Source: an uncultured Thalassotalea sp. (GTDB lineage: Bacteria; Pseudomonadota; Gammaproteobacteria; Enterobacterales; Alteromonadaceae). From it: a stretch of DNA of 64,000 bases. Positions 31,537-40,540 of this stretch are shown here, one piece after another (the first letter of the stretch is position 1; each line of letters opens with the position of its first letter). The stretch lies in the NCBI GenBank assembly GCA_947502355.1, contig CANMZP010000011.1, forward strand, positions 1 through 64,000, read 5' to 3'. The notes below the pieces were generated by a model, which was not told the origin of the DNA, made no database searches, and worked only from the letters and a program-made list of their open reading frames with translations. The position numbers were made by a program, and so were the translations under genes.

Positions 31537-32022
31537 TTAGCCTTTCTTGCAAAAATCATCCGGCCCTATCATTAGCGTTAATTCACCTTTCATTTTATCT
31601 AAATCGTAATCGATCATCGCAATAGCGGCCGTTGGAAAAATCGGTGACTGAGCATCAAAGGTCATCTCAGAGCATAAATAGCTTACCAACGGCATATGTG
31701 AAACCATTAATACGTTGTCATGCTTTTGTCCGGCAAACATCCCGTCTAAAAAGTCGTGAACCTCTGTAGCGGAACCATCGGGTGTGATCAGGCTTAATGT
31801 GTCAACTTGTGGCTTACAATTTAAGATATCGAGAATGTGCTTAGCCGTTTGCTGAGCTCGAACATAGGGGCTGACAATCACTTTATCAATCTGACAATCA
31901 GACGCGTTTAGCCACTTGGCCATAACTTGGGCTTCTAATATGCCAAGCTCAGACAACTCTCTGTCTGAGTCTTTAACTTGATACTGTCCTGCGTCACCAT
32001 GGCGCATGATTAATAATTTCAT
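31537..32022 (-). CDS. sixA: Phosphohistidine phosphatase SixA
   Basis: Histidine phosphatase superfamily protein with the RHG motif in MKLLIMRHGDAGQY. SixA removes phosphate from histidine of phosphotransfer proteins; E. coli SixA acts on the nitrogen PTS protein NPr. Its 161-aa length matches, and the position next to smrB and near fadJ is the conserved one. It converges on smrB with only 7 bp between stops. Confidence 0.92.
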   Translation of the reverse strand: MKLLIMRHGDAGQYQVKDSDRELSELGILEAQVMAKWLNASDCQIDKVIVSPYVRAQQTAKHILDILNCKPQVDTLSLITPDGSATEVHDFLDGMFAGQKHDNVLMVSHMPLVSYLCSEMTFDAQSPIFPTAAIAMIDYDLDKMKGELTLMIGPDDFCKKG

Positions 32023-32238
32023 TGTCGTGATATTCCAAATAGCCTTTAAACTATCTTATTCTAATTACCACAACTATATTAAATCAAAACCCTATATTTT
32101 ATAAACATTTGTTCTGAAATATTTTTATATTCAGTATATTATTGTTCTATAGGTTGATTGATTCGTGAAAAAAGCGAATTAACTCCCCCAATAACGTCGC
32201 GCCAATAACCTCGCGCCAACAACTTAGCGGAGCGCTAT

Positions 32239-35004
32239 TTGAAACAAAGTCCGAATGATGCCAAACAATACAAAGCATTGACCTTGTCCAATGGGCTAAG
32301 AGTATTGTTAATTGAAAATTCAGAATCAAATCGTTCGGCAGCCGCCCTGGCAGTAAACGCAGGTCACTTTGACGATCCCACGCACCGTCAAGGCATGGCT
32401 CACTTTTTAGAGCACATGCTATTCCTTGGTACCGAAAAATACCCTCAAAGTGGTGAATATCAAGAGTATTTAAGCCAACATAACGGTTCAAATAACGCCT
32501 GGACTGGTACAGAACACACGTGTTTCTTTTTTGATATTAACGCTGAGCACCTTGAGCCGGCACTGGATCGTTTTAGTCACTTTTTCATCTCGCCTTTGTT
32601 ATCGCAGGAATTTATCGAAAAAGAGCGATTAAATATCGACTCAGAATTCAAGCTAAAACTCAAAGACGATATGCGCCGAATTTATGATGTGCATAAAGAA
32701 ACCATTAACCCTGAGCACCCATTTAGTAAGTTTTCGGTCGGCAACATCAATACATTGGCCGATAATGAACACCATAATTTGCGCAATGAACTATTGGCCT
32801 TTTATCAGGCGCATTATCAAGCAGATCGCATGACCCTAGCTATTGAAGGGCCACAATCTATTGCGGAGCTTGAACAGCTTGCCCAGCAAAAATTTTCAGC
32901 CATTAAAAACGATGGCCAACCAAAATCTTCTGTTAACGTACCACTATACAAGCCAGAACACTTGGGCCTTAAGGTCCATATTAAACCAGAGAAAAATGAT
33001 AATAAGTTAATCATTAGTTTTGCCCTACCCGGCATTGATAAAGATTACCAGTACAAACCCGTTACCAGCCTTGGTTATTTATTAGGCCACGAAAGTGAAG
33101 GCAGCATATTATCGTATTTAAAAAAACGTCAATGGGCGATGTCCCTTACCGCTGCAGGTGGTGTAAACGGTTCTAATTTCAAAGACTTTAATATCAGCAT
33201 TCGCCTGACCGAAGAAGGTGAAAAGCATCAAGAAGATATTATTGCGCTGATTTTCGCGTACATTGAGTTGATTAAAAGCGATGGCATTAAAGAAGTGTAT
33301 TACAACGAAAAGAAAGCCCTTTCAGAGTTTTCTTTTCAGTATCAGGAAAAATACAAGCCCATTGACTCCGTAAATCAGCTGGTCATTAATATGCAGCATT
33401 ATCCAGAACATGATTACATTTACGGTGATTATGTGATGAAAGCGTTCGACCCTGAGCGAGTGCGCGCTTACCTCACCTATTTTACCCCGGAGAATATGCG
33501 GGTAATTTGCATTAATCAGGAAGTAGAGACCAACCAAATCAGCCAATGGTATAAAGTGCCCTACAAAGTAGAACCTTTATCTCAGCAATTAATTAACCGG
33601 CTTAACAACGGCGAGCAATTTGATGAATTGGCATTGCCCACACCAAATCAGTACATTGTGGAACACCCTAAGGTGGTTACCCAAAATAGCGAGGTTAAAG
33701 AGCCGGAACTTATCAGAGAAACAGAGTCTTTAAAAGTTTGGTTCAAACAAGATTGCTCATTTTTCGTCCCTAAAGGCCAAATATTTATTGGCATTGACTC
33801 GCATGTGGCCATAGCCTCCAAGAAAAACATTGCCATGTGTCGCTTATTTGTCGATTTATTTACGGACTCAGTATTAGAGCAAAACTACCACGCAGAACTG
33901 GCCGGTATTCATTACCATTTATACCCACACCAAGGCGGCATGACCCTGCAGTTGTCGGGGATAAACGAAAAACAACCCGTATTACTTAGCAAGTTACTCG
34001 ACAGCATCAAAGATCATTCTTTGGCCGTCGACCGTTTTCATTTATTTAAAAAACAATTGCTGCGTAATTGGAAAAATGCCGATAAAAGCAAATCCATTTC
34101 ACAATTATTTGCCAAGCTCAGCGCGTTAATGAAGCCGTTTAGCCCAAGTGGAATTGAATTAGCTAAAGCCCTAGAAGAAGCGACTTATGAAGACTTTAGT
34201 CAGTTCTGTAATGACTTTTTTAACAACCTTTGCATTGAGGCATTTATTTACGGTAACTGGCTAGAACCCGATGCAAAAGCGATGACCGATTTGATCATCG
34301 ACAAAATGGGGCCACATCTTAGCGCCAAAAATGCAATGTATAGCTCGGTTGTTGACTATAAAGGCAAAGGCGCAAGCTTACTGCCATTGCACCTTCCTGA
34401 GCATGATTATGCCAGCGTTATTTACTACCCTATGGTCACAAATGACGTAAACACCATGGCGTGCACTATGATTGCCAGCCATTTAATTTCACCGAAATTT
34501 TTCCACCAAATGCGCACCCAAAGACAATTTGGTTATTTGGTGGGCGTAGGTTATGTACCAATGAACCGGTATCCGGGAATCGCTTTCTATATTCAATCGC
34601 CAGATAGCAATGCCGACACCCTGTTTGTTGCTATAGACGAATTTATCAATAACTTTGAAACCGATATCAGCGATCAAGAATGGTTGCATTTGCAACAAGG
34701 TTTAATAGGCCAATTGGAAGAAAAAGACACGAGCCCAAGGATTAAGAGTCAACGTTATTGGGTAAGCATCTGTAATAAAGACTATTCATTCAGTCACAAG
34801 GACGATTTGATCAAAGCCATCAAGCAAACCACCCTGAAAGATGTATCTGATTTTATTGAACAAAAGTTAAAATCCATGCACTCCCCAGACAGAATAAGCC
34901 TAGCATCGGTAAAACACGCCGACGAGTTTGAGTACCTGACTAATGACCACAAATTAGTTAGGGATATCGCCCAATTCCACCAAGAATGTGGATTGAAAAA
35001 TTAA
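32239..35004 (+). CDS. M16 family zinc metallopeptidase (insulinase/pitrilysin type)
   Basis: A 921-aa two-half pitrilysin-fold peptidase. The inverted zinc motif HFLEH lies at 55-59 and the third ligand Glu at 136 in LNIDSEF, the spacing expected for the family, so it should be active. The C-terminal inactive half is recognisable (FFHQMRTQRQFGYLVGVGY). No signal peptide is seen, so it is probably cytoplasmic, unlike periplasmic E. coli PtrA. The start is TTG at 32239 with CGGAG 7 bp upstream. It degrades peptides; the natural substrate is unknown. The secreted repeat peptide encoded 5 kb downstream is an untested possibility. Confidence 0.9.
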   Translation: MKQSPNDAKQYKALTLSNGLRVLLIENSESNRSAAALAVNAGHFDDPTHRQGMAHFLEHMLFLGTEKYPQSGEYQEYLSQHNGSNNAWTGTEHTCFFFDINAEHLEPALDRFSHFFISPLLSQEFIEKERLNIDSEFKLKLKDDMRRIYDVHKETINPEHPFSKFSVGNINTLADNEHHNLRNELLAFYQAHYQADRMTLAIEGPQSIAELEQLAQQKFSAIKNDGQPKSSVNVPLYKPEHLGLKVHIKPEKNDNKLIISFALPGIDKDYQYKPVTSLGYLLGHESEGSILSYLKKRQWAMSLTAAGGVNGSNFKDFNISIRLTEEGEKHQEDIIALIFAYIELIKSDGIKEVYYNEKKALSEFSFQYQEKYKPIDSVNQLVINMQHYPEHDYIYGDYVMKAFDPERVRAYLTYFTPENMRVICINQEVETNQISQWYKVPYKVEPLSQQLINRLNNGEQFDELALPTPNQYIVEHPKVVTQNSEVKEPELIRETESLKVWFKQDCSFFVPKGQIFIGIDSHVAIASKKNIAMCRLFVDLFTDSVLEQNYHAELAGIHYHLYPHQGGMTLQLSGINEKQPVLLSKLLDSIKDHSLAVDRFHLFKKQLLRNWKNADKSKSISQLFAKLSALMKPFSPSGIELAKALEEATYEDFSQFCNDFFNNLCIEAFIYGNWLEPDAKAMTDLIIDKMGPHLSAKNAMYSSVVDYKGKGASLLPLHLPEHDYASVIYYPMVTNDVNTMACTMIASHLISPKFFHQMRTQRQFGYLVGVGYVPMNRYPGIAFYIQSPDSNADTLFVAIDEFINNFETDISDQEWLHLQQGLIGQLEEKDTSPRIKSQRYWVSICNKDYSFSHKDDLIKAIKQTTLKDVSDFIEQKLKSMHSPDRISLASVKHADEFEYLTNDHKLVRDIAQFHQECGLKN

Positions 35005-35117
35005 CGCAACAATTAACCTGATTAGCTTCCATTAAAAATCGAATTAGATTAAGATGAGCTATTAATATCGGCTAATTTTAAGCAAAAAATTAGCCTTATA
35101 TTTTAACAGGTTAAATT

Positions 35118-38100
35118 TTGCACAACCCTAAAGATAACAATAAGAACACTCGACTATCCCTTTCAACGCTGATATTCCTTATCACCAGTGTATTGGTATT
35201 TTTTGGCGCACCGGCAAAAGCGAATATTGAGACCTACGCCCCTCTCAAATTTAAGCAGCTCTCCATCGAGCAGGGACTTTCTCAAAGTCTCGTTTATTCA
35301 ATGGAACAAGATGACTTAGGCTTCATTTGGATTGCAACTCAAGACGGTTTAAGTAGATACGACGGCCAAGAATTATTGCATTATAGGAACGATGCAACCA
35401 ACACCACTTCATTAGTTAACAACTTTGTCAGAGTGATTTTTATTGATAGTAATAATCATGTTTGGGTCGGGACTCAAGGTGGGCTAAGTAAATATAACCA
35501 TCAAACAGATGATTTTAAAAACTTTTACTCAATCAAAAACGATGTTAACAGCCTAAAAGACGAAATCATTTGGGCTATTTTTGAAGACAAGCAAAAGCAA
35601 ATATGGGTTTCCACAAGTAAAGGTCTGCATAAGTACGACCCGTTAAAAGATAACTTTAAACGCATAAATTTAAATTCATTTGATGCTAAAGTCACCGAAA
35701 TAAAATCTATCTTCCAAGATGACAATAATAACCTTTGGTTAGGGACTTTTGAGAATAGTTTATTCATTTTAAATAATAAACAAACATACATATCCCCTAT
35801 AAACGGTGAAAATAAATGGAAGCTTAATATCCCTGCCAAAAATATTTTTGAAATTAAGAAAATAGAACAACAATATTGGGTCGCATCAAACAAAGGTGTT
35901 TATGTAGTCGATAAAAATTATAAACTCGTTAAGATTATAACGCCCAACTTGCCAATTCAAGACACCAAAAAACCTCTATCCGTCAGAAGCATACATAAAA
36001 TTGATGATGAACATGTTTGGTTCGGTACTGAAAGAGGACTATTTCAGTATAACTTATCAACTGACTCTTTGTACCCAGTAAAAATGTCGACAAATGATGC
36101 TACTACACCCCCAACCGACTTCATATTTAAAATCACCAATGATGATGCGGGGACTATTTGGCTTTCAACTAGGTACAGTGGCCTTTTAAGCTTTAATACA
36201 GTATCAAGGCTGTTCCATAATTATCTAACTGATGATACAAGCGCTGAAAAACATGTGAAAAGCTTCACCGAATTTTCAGATCAAGAATTATGGGTTGCGA
36301 CACAATATCAGGGACTTTACTACCTAAAACCGAATAACTCTGATCTATTATATAAGGCTGATATTGATTTAGACTCACAAATAGCTTCAATCCATGCTGA
36401 TGGCCATGATACCTTATGGATAATCACTCAGGATTCCAAGCTTTTTAAATATCACAGAAAAAACAAAGCGATCGTTGAATACCCCAATTGGCTAGAAGAG
36501 CTTAAGGGAAAAATTAGTCGAGTAGGTTTCCAGTTAATCGATGGTAATTTTTGGTTTTCGACTCAAAACTCTTCAATCGTCAAATATTCAATTAAAAACA
36601 AATCCTTACAAGAATTCACCATCCCAAATATCAACCCAAATGAAACCGTTTTTCTTGCTGGCATTAATGATAAAAACCAAATTTGGACTCATACAAAACA
36701 AAACGAACTCTATTTATTTGATATCTACACGGAAAAATTTTCTTTATTAAGACTTCCTGATAACCCAGCGTTTAATGACAACTCCCTTTTTGGTGTTTAT
36801 GAAAATGATGAATATATTTGGCTAACATTTCAGGGCCAAGGGGTATTGTCATACAATACAACAACAAACCAATACACTGAATTTAATGAAAAACTTGGAC
36901 TAGCTAACAATTCAATTTCAGACCTAGTCTTAGATGAACAAAATGGTGCCTGGGTAAGTACCAATAGAGGAATAAGTTATTTAAATCAAAAATCAAATAA
37001 AACAATAAATTATGGCTCTAATCAAGGAGTAATAAATGGTGAATTTTATACATTTTCATTTTTAAAGAACCAAAATGGCAAAATATTTTTTGGGGGAACT
37101 AATGGTTTCAACTCTTTCTTCCCTAATGATATATCTAGCCAGAGTGAATTTATATCAACCCCCATAAATCATCATTTTTCAATTGAAAACAAAAGATTAC
37201 CAATTAGTCAACCGGATATAGAAAACGCTATCCCAAACAATCTATATTTAATGGATGAGCTCACAATTGAGTATGATAAAACTCCTTTTACGATTGAATT
37301 TGTAGCGCCAAACTCAACATACCCCGAAGAAGTGAAATATCGATATCAACTTAAAGGTATCGATGAGAATTGGATTTATACTAGCGCAGATAATAGACGA
37401 GCAACCTATACAAAACTTCCTCACGGTTCATATCAATTTCTTGTAGAAGCGATAACAAACAAAGTCGATATAAAAAAATCTGGCAAGCCTCTTACAATAA
37501 CAATCTTACCCCCTTGGTGGCATTCTAACTTAGCTTACTTTATTTACTGCCTAATATTTGCAGGTATTATTTTACATTTCTACAAGCAAGCCCAAGACAA
37601 AGAAAAAACCAATAAACAAATCAAAGAATCAGAAGAGCGATTAAAGCTAGCGCTTTGGGGCTCTGGTGATGAAATGTGGGATTGGAACATTGTCACGAAT
37701 CAAATGTATCGTTCAAATATTTGGGGGATACTAGACTTCCCGAAAGGTAAAGAACAAACTGAAGGTAAGAATGATAGTTCTGAAAATTCAAACATTCACC
37801 CTCAAGACTACCCACGAGTGAAGCAACTTTTGGATGATCATAAAGCCAATAAAACGGAGCACTATGAAGCCGCTTACCGAGTTCGTAATAAGAATGGTGA
37901 GTGGATGTGGGTACTGGACCGCGGTAAAATTGTAGAACGAGACTCGGATGACTCGCCTATCCGTATGACCGGTACGTTAAAAGATATCAGCCAAATTAAG
38001 CAAACAGAGGAGAGTTTAAAACTCTTTGCTAAATGTATTGAAAACATTTCTGATGCCGTAGTTATTTACGATACAAACTTTTTAACGGTTGACTGTAACT

Positions 38101-39692
38101 TATCTTACCAGCGCATAACTAGCCAAACTCGCTCAGAGTCTTTAGGTAGCCCATTAACGTTTAAAGTGTACCCTGAGAGTTTTTTACACAACTTAAAGAA
38201 AAACCTTGTTCATCATGGTTCATGGCAAGGTGAAGTTGAAAGCTTACGACCTGACGGCAGCACTTATTTGATAGATATTACCCTCGATATTATTCGCGAT
38301 GAAAATAATAAAATATCTCATTACGTTGGTGTATTCTCAGACATAACCAAGCGTAAAGAAACCGAAGCAGAACTAAGGAAGCTGGCAAATTCAGACACCC
38401 TTACAGGCTTACCTAACCGTTCCTTCTTCCAGGCGACACAGTCGCAGTTAGTGGCTCAAGATGTTGAACACGCATTACTGGTATTTGATTTAGATAACTT
38501 TAAAAAGATTAACGACTCTATCGGCCATCAGGTTGGTGACGTATTGCTTTGTAAAGTTACCGAGCGTATTGCCACCGTAGGTAATATTAAAGACACCTGC
38601 TACCGTTTAGGTGGTGATGAATTTAGTTTGATCATTGAAGGAACAAACGATATTCATAAAATCACCACAATTGCAGATGACATTCTTAGCTCGATTGCCG
38701 AACCATACTTTATCCGTAATCAGGAAATCGCATTGACCTGTAGTATTGGTATAGCTATGTTCCCTGATGATGGTTCTAACTCTCATGAACTATTAAAGAA
38801 CGCCGATACCGCAATGTACCATGCCAAAGACAAAGGTGGTGATACATATCAGTTCTTTAATGATTCAATGAACAAGCAGGCTGTTAAGCGCTTACAAATT
38901 GAAAACCTTATACGTCATGGCTTAAAAGAAGATTTATTCTCAGTTTACTACCAACCAAAAATTGACGTTCAAAATGGTGGAGTTAAAGGAATGGAAGCCC
39001 TAGTCCGCTTTGAAGCAGGAGATAAAGGCTTAATTAGACCAGACATTTTTATTCCTATATCTGAAGAAACCGGACAAATCATTGATATTGGTGAAATCGT
39101 TCTACGTAAAGCTTGTATAGCGACCAAAGCGTGGCTTGATAATGGCATATTCAAAGGGCGAATTGCCGTTAACTTATCGGCAGTACAATTTAGACAACCC
39201 AACTTGGTTAAAGTCATTAGCGACATACTAGAAGAAACGAAACTACCTGCAAAGCATTTAGAATTAGAAATAACCGAAGGCACGGTAATGGACTCTCCTC
39301 AACAAGCAATTGAGACCATGCTGCAAATTCGCAAGATGGGCATTAATTTGTCACTTGATGACTTTGGTACTGGGTATTCCTCTTTAGCTTACTTGAAGAA
39401 GTTCCCACTAAATACGTTAAAAATCGATAAAGCTTTTGTTGATGATATAGAGCTGTCTGAAGAAGGTAGAAACATGGTTGCCACCATTATAACCATCGCA
39501 CATAACTTAGGTATGAATGTGGTTGCAGAAGGCGTAGAAAATGAGAAACAACTAGATTATTTACGCACTTTACGTTGTGAACAGTTACAAGGTTACCTAT
39601 ACAGTAAACCGTTAAATGAAGAAGATTTTGGTCGTTATTTGATATCTCACATCATTACCCAGAAATCGACACCATATACTTCTCTAGACTAA
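35118..39692 (+). CDS. Hybrid sensor: periplasmic beta-propeller, Y_Y_Y, PAS, GGDEF and EAL domains
   Basis: This very large (1524 aa) membrane receptor probably controls cyclic di-GMP. In order: signal/anchor (about 14-34), a periplasmic two-component-regulator propeller with recurring IWIATQDGLSRYD-type blades (about 40-700), a Y_Y_Y domain (about 740-805), one transmembrane helix (about 810-828), two PAS domains (about 840-1090), GGDEF at 1165-1169 (RLGGDEFSL), and EAL at 1293-1295 (MEALVRF). The cyclase core GGDEF and phosphodiesterase residues including DDFGTGYSS are intact, so either activity is possible. TTG start at 35118. It is an accessory gene between otherwise conserved neighbours and is closed by a terminator. 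Confidence 0.9.
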   Translation: MHNPKDNNKNTRLSLSTLIFLITSVLVFFGAPAKANIETYAPLKFKQLSIEQGLSQSLVYSMEQDDLGFIWIATQDGLSRYDGQELLHYRNDATNTTSLVNNFVRVIFIDSNNHVWVGTQGGLSKYNHQTDDFKNFYSIKNDVNSLKDEIIWAIFEDKQKQIWVSTSKGLHKYDPLKDNFKRINLNSFDAKVTEIKSIFQDDNNNLWLGTFENSLFILNNKQTYISPINGENKWKLNIPAKNIFEIKKIEQQYWVASNKGVYVVDKNYKLVKIITPNLPIQDTKKPLSVRSIHKIDDEHVWFGTERGLFQYNLSTDSLYPVKMSTNDATTPPTDFIFKITNDDAGTIWLSTRYSGLLSFNTVSRLFHNYLTDDTSAEKHVKSFTEFSDQELWVATQYQGLYYLKPNNSDLLYKADIDLDSQIASIHADGHDTLWIITQDSKLFKYHRKNKAIVEYPNWLEELKGKISRVGFQLIDGNFWFSTQNSSIVKYSIKNKSLQEFTIPNINPNETVFLAGINDKNQIWTHTKQNELYLFDIYTEKFSLLRLPDNPAFNDNSLFGVYENDEYIWLTFQGQGVLSYNTTTNQYTEFNEKLGLANNSISDLVLDEQNGAWVSTNRGISYLNQKSNKTINYGSNQGVINGEFYTFSFLKNQNGKIFFGGTNGFNSFFPNDISSQSEFISTPINHHFSIENKRLPISQPDIENAIPNNLYLMDELTIEYDKTPFTIEFVAPNSTYPEEVKYRYQLKGIDENWIYTSADNRRATYTKLPHGSYQFLVEAITNKVDIKKSGKPLTITILPPWWHSNLAYFIYCLIFAGIILHFYKQAQDKEKTNKQIKESEERLKLALWGSGDEMWDWNIVTNQMYRSNIWGILDFPKGKEQTEGKNDSSENSNIHPQDYPRVKQLLDDHKANKTEHYEAAYRVRNKNGEWMWVLDRGKIVERDSDDSPIRMTGTLKDISQIKQTEESLKLFAKCIENISDAVVIYDTNFLTVDCNLSYQRITSQTRSESLGSPLTFKVYPESFLHNLKKNLVHHGSWQGEVESLRPDGSTYLIDITLDIIRDENNKISHYVGVFSDITKRKETEAELRKLANSDTLTGLPNRSFFQATQSQLVAQDVEHALLVFDLDNFKKINDSIGHQVGDVLLCKVTERIATVGNIKDTCYRLGGDEFSLIIEGTNDIHKITTIADDILSSIAEPYFIRNQEIALTCSIGIAMFPDDGSNSHELLKNADTAMYHAKDKGGDTYQFFNDSMNKQAVKRLQIENLIRHGLKEDLFSVYYQPKIDVQNGGVKGMEALVRFEAGDKGLIRPDIFIPISEETGQIIDIGEIVLRKACIATKAWLDNGIFKGRIAVNLSAVQFRQPNLVKVISDILEETKLPAKHLELEITEGTVMDSPQQAIETMLQIRKMGINLSLDDFGTGYSSLAYLKKFPLNTLKIDKAFVDDIELSEEGRNMVATIITIAHNLGMNVVAEGVENEKQLDYLRTLRCEQLQGYLYSKPLNEEDFGRYLISHIITQKSTPYTSLD

Positions 39693-39715
39693 CAATTTAA
39701 ATACACCACTTTCCT

Positions 39716-39753
39716 AAAAGCCAAATTGCAATCAATTTGGCTTTTTGTTTTTT
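39716..39753 (+). terminator. Rho-independent terminator after the sensor gene
   Basis: The stem AAGCCAAATT/AATTTGGCTT is followed by a T-rich run (TTTTTGTTTTTT), 25 bp after the stop. It makes the downstream peptide locus a separate transcription unit. Confidence 0.88.
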
Positions 39754-39791
39754 CATAGCTTAAAAAAACAAATATCACCTAACTCATAAAG

Positions 39792-39808
39792 TTGGCATGG
39801 CTTTAGCA
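39792..39808 (+). promoter_or_regulatory. Sigma-54 (-24/-12) promoter candidate for the repeat-peptide locus
   Basis: TTGGCATGGCTTTAGCA matches the sigma-54 consensus TTGGCACGRNNNTTGCW at all fixed positions but two, with the invariant GG and GC doublets exactly 12 bp apart. It predicts a start of transcription about 40 bp before the ATG at 39859. If real, an enhancer-binding activator is required. No upstream activator site could be identified. Confidence 0.6.
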
Positions 39809-39858
39809 TTGATTTAGGCAGTTTAAATTTTAAAGTATAAAAACAATTAGGAAATCCC

Positions 39859-40281
39859 ATGCTTACTTCAATTCTTTTATCAGCCGCAATTATGAGCACC
39901 CCAACATTAGCAATAGAAGATATAACACCTTTCACTGAACAGCTATTATCACGTGACTCTACAGTGCGTATTAAGCCTATTTTTGACCGCGACTCTACAG
40001 TACGCATCAAGCCTGAAGATAAAATTGCTCGCGATTCAACTGTACGTATCAAGCCTATTTCTGACCGTGACTCTACAGTCCGCATAAAGCCTGAAGATAA
40101 GATTGCTCGTGATTCAACAGTGCGTATTAAGCCTATTTTTGACCGTGACTCTACAGTCCGCATAAAGCCTGAAGATAAGATTGCTCGTGATTCAACAGTG
40201 CGTATTAAGCCTATTTTTGACCGTGATTCAACAGTACGCATCAAGCCTATTGTTGAACGCGACTCTACAGTTCGTATTTAA
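39859..40281 (+). CDS. Predicted secreted tandem-repeat peptide with nine RDSTVRI(KP) units
   Basis: I do not recognise this 140-aa protein. Residues 1-18 (MLTSILLSAAIMSTPTLA) look like a signal peptide. A short segment (IEDITPFTEQLLS) follows, then nine copies of RDSTVRI, the first eight followed by KP. Spacers alternate between short (IFD, ISD) and long (EDKIA), giving a 26-residue higher-order period, and the protein ends on the ninth RDSTVRI. All base differences inside the repeat core are synonymous, so the peptide sequence itself is under constraint. AGGAAA stands ahead of the ATG. The two micro-ORFs follow directly, the first 13 bp after this stop. The long minus-strand frame over this region is a shadow of the repeats. 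Confidence 0.8.
   Translation: MLTSILLSAAIMSTPTLAIEDITPFTEQLLSRDSTVRIKPIFDRDSTVRIKPEDKIARDSTVRIKPISDRDSTVRIKPEDKIARDSTVRIKPIFDRDSTVRIKPEDKIARDSTVRIKPIFDRDSTVRIKPIVERDSTVRI
39954..40278. repeat. Nested coding repeat: 36/42-bp units in a 78-bp higher-order period
   Basis: The units alternate 36 and 42 bp and pair into 78-bp blocks. Blocks 40066-40143 and 40144-40221 are identical over all 78 bp, a recent duplication, whereas the other block differs only at silent sites and one spacer residue. Copy number may vary between strains. Confidence 0.9.
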
Positions 40282-40294
40282 TAGGAGAATCAAC

Positions 40295-40399
40295 ATGTTA
40301 GCTTTAATCAAGTCAGTATTTTGTCCGAAAACAGCTTCTCAAAAAGTGGCTGAAAGTGTTGAAATTCGTGAGATGTCAGCGTCTAGCTGGTGGTCATAA
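40295..40399 (+). CDS. 34-aa micro-peptide ending EMSASSWWS (paralogue 1)
   Basis: The short frame has a strong ribosome site (AGGAG, 7 bp before the ATG) and begins 13 bp after the repeat-peptide gene. The product opens with a short amphipathic stretch (MLALIKSVF), passes through a polar Lys/Ala/Glu segment, and ends EIREMSASSWWS. It has one Cys and no signal peptide. It aligns end to end with the next micro-ORF, and the shared C-terminus EMSAxxWWS is the best evidence that both are translated. Function unknown: a modified-peptide precursor, membrane-active peptide or recognition tag are all possible, and no modifying enzyme is adjacent. Confidence 0.7.
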   Translation: MLALIKSVFCPKTASQKVAESVEIREMSASSWWS

Positions 40400-40427
40400 C
40401 CTTAAGTAAAAAAGTCAGAGGTGATTT

Positions 40428-40529
40428 ATGTTAAACGTAATTAAAAAGTTATTAGGTGGCTCTAAAACTAAGAAAGTCTCTGCAAAAATTGAAGTTTGTG
40501 AGATGTCTGCAAACCACTGGTGGTCTTAA
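40428..40529 (+). CDS. 33-aa micro-peptide ending EMSANHWWS (paralogue 2)
   Basis: Second member of the pair, 28 bp after the first, with AGAGGTG about 5 bp before the ATG. It starts MLNVIKKLLGG, is more basic than paralogue 1 in the middle, carries one Cys (VCEMSA), and ends EMSANHWWS. The pattern MLxxIK ... VExxEMSAxxWWS is common to both, while the middle is diverged, which points to an old duplication kept under selection at both ends. No homologue is known to me. A strong inverted repeat follows 11 bp later. Confidence 0.7.
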   Translation: MLNVIKKLLGGSKTKKVSAKIEVCEMSANHWWS

Positions 40530-40540
40530 GACATATACGC

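Noticed and set aside
39753-40244. 163-aa minus-strand reading frame with a RTVESRSKIGLI-type repeat
   Set aside because: It is the antisense shadow of the RDSTVRIKP repeat. The plus frame has a signal peptide, ribosome site and silent-only variation.
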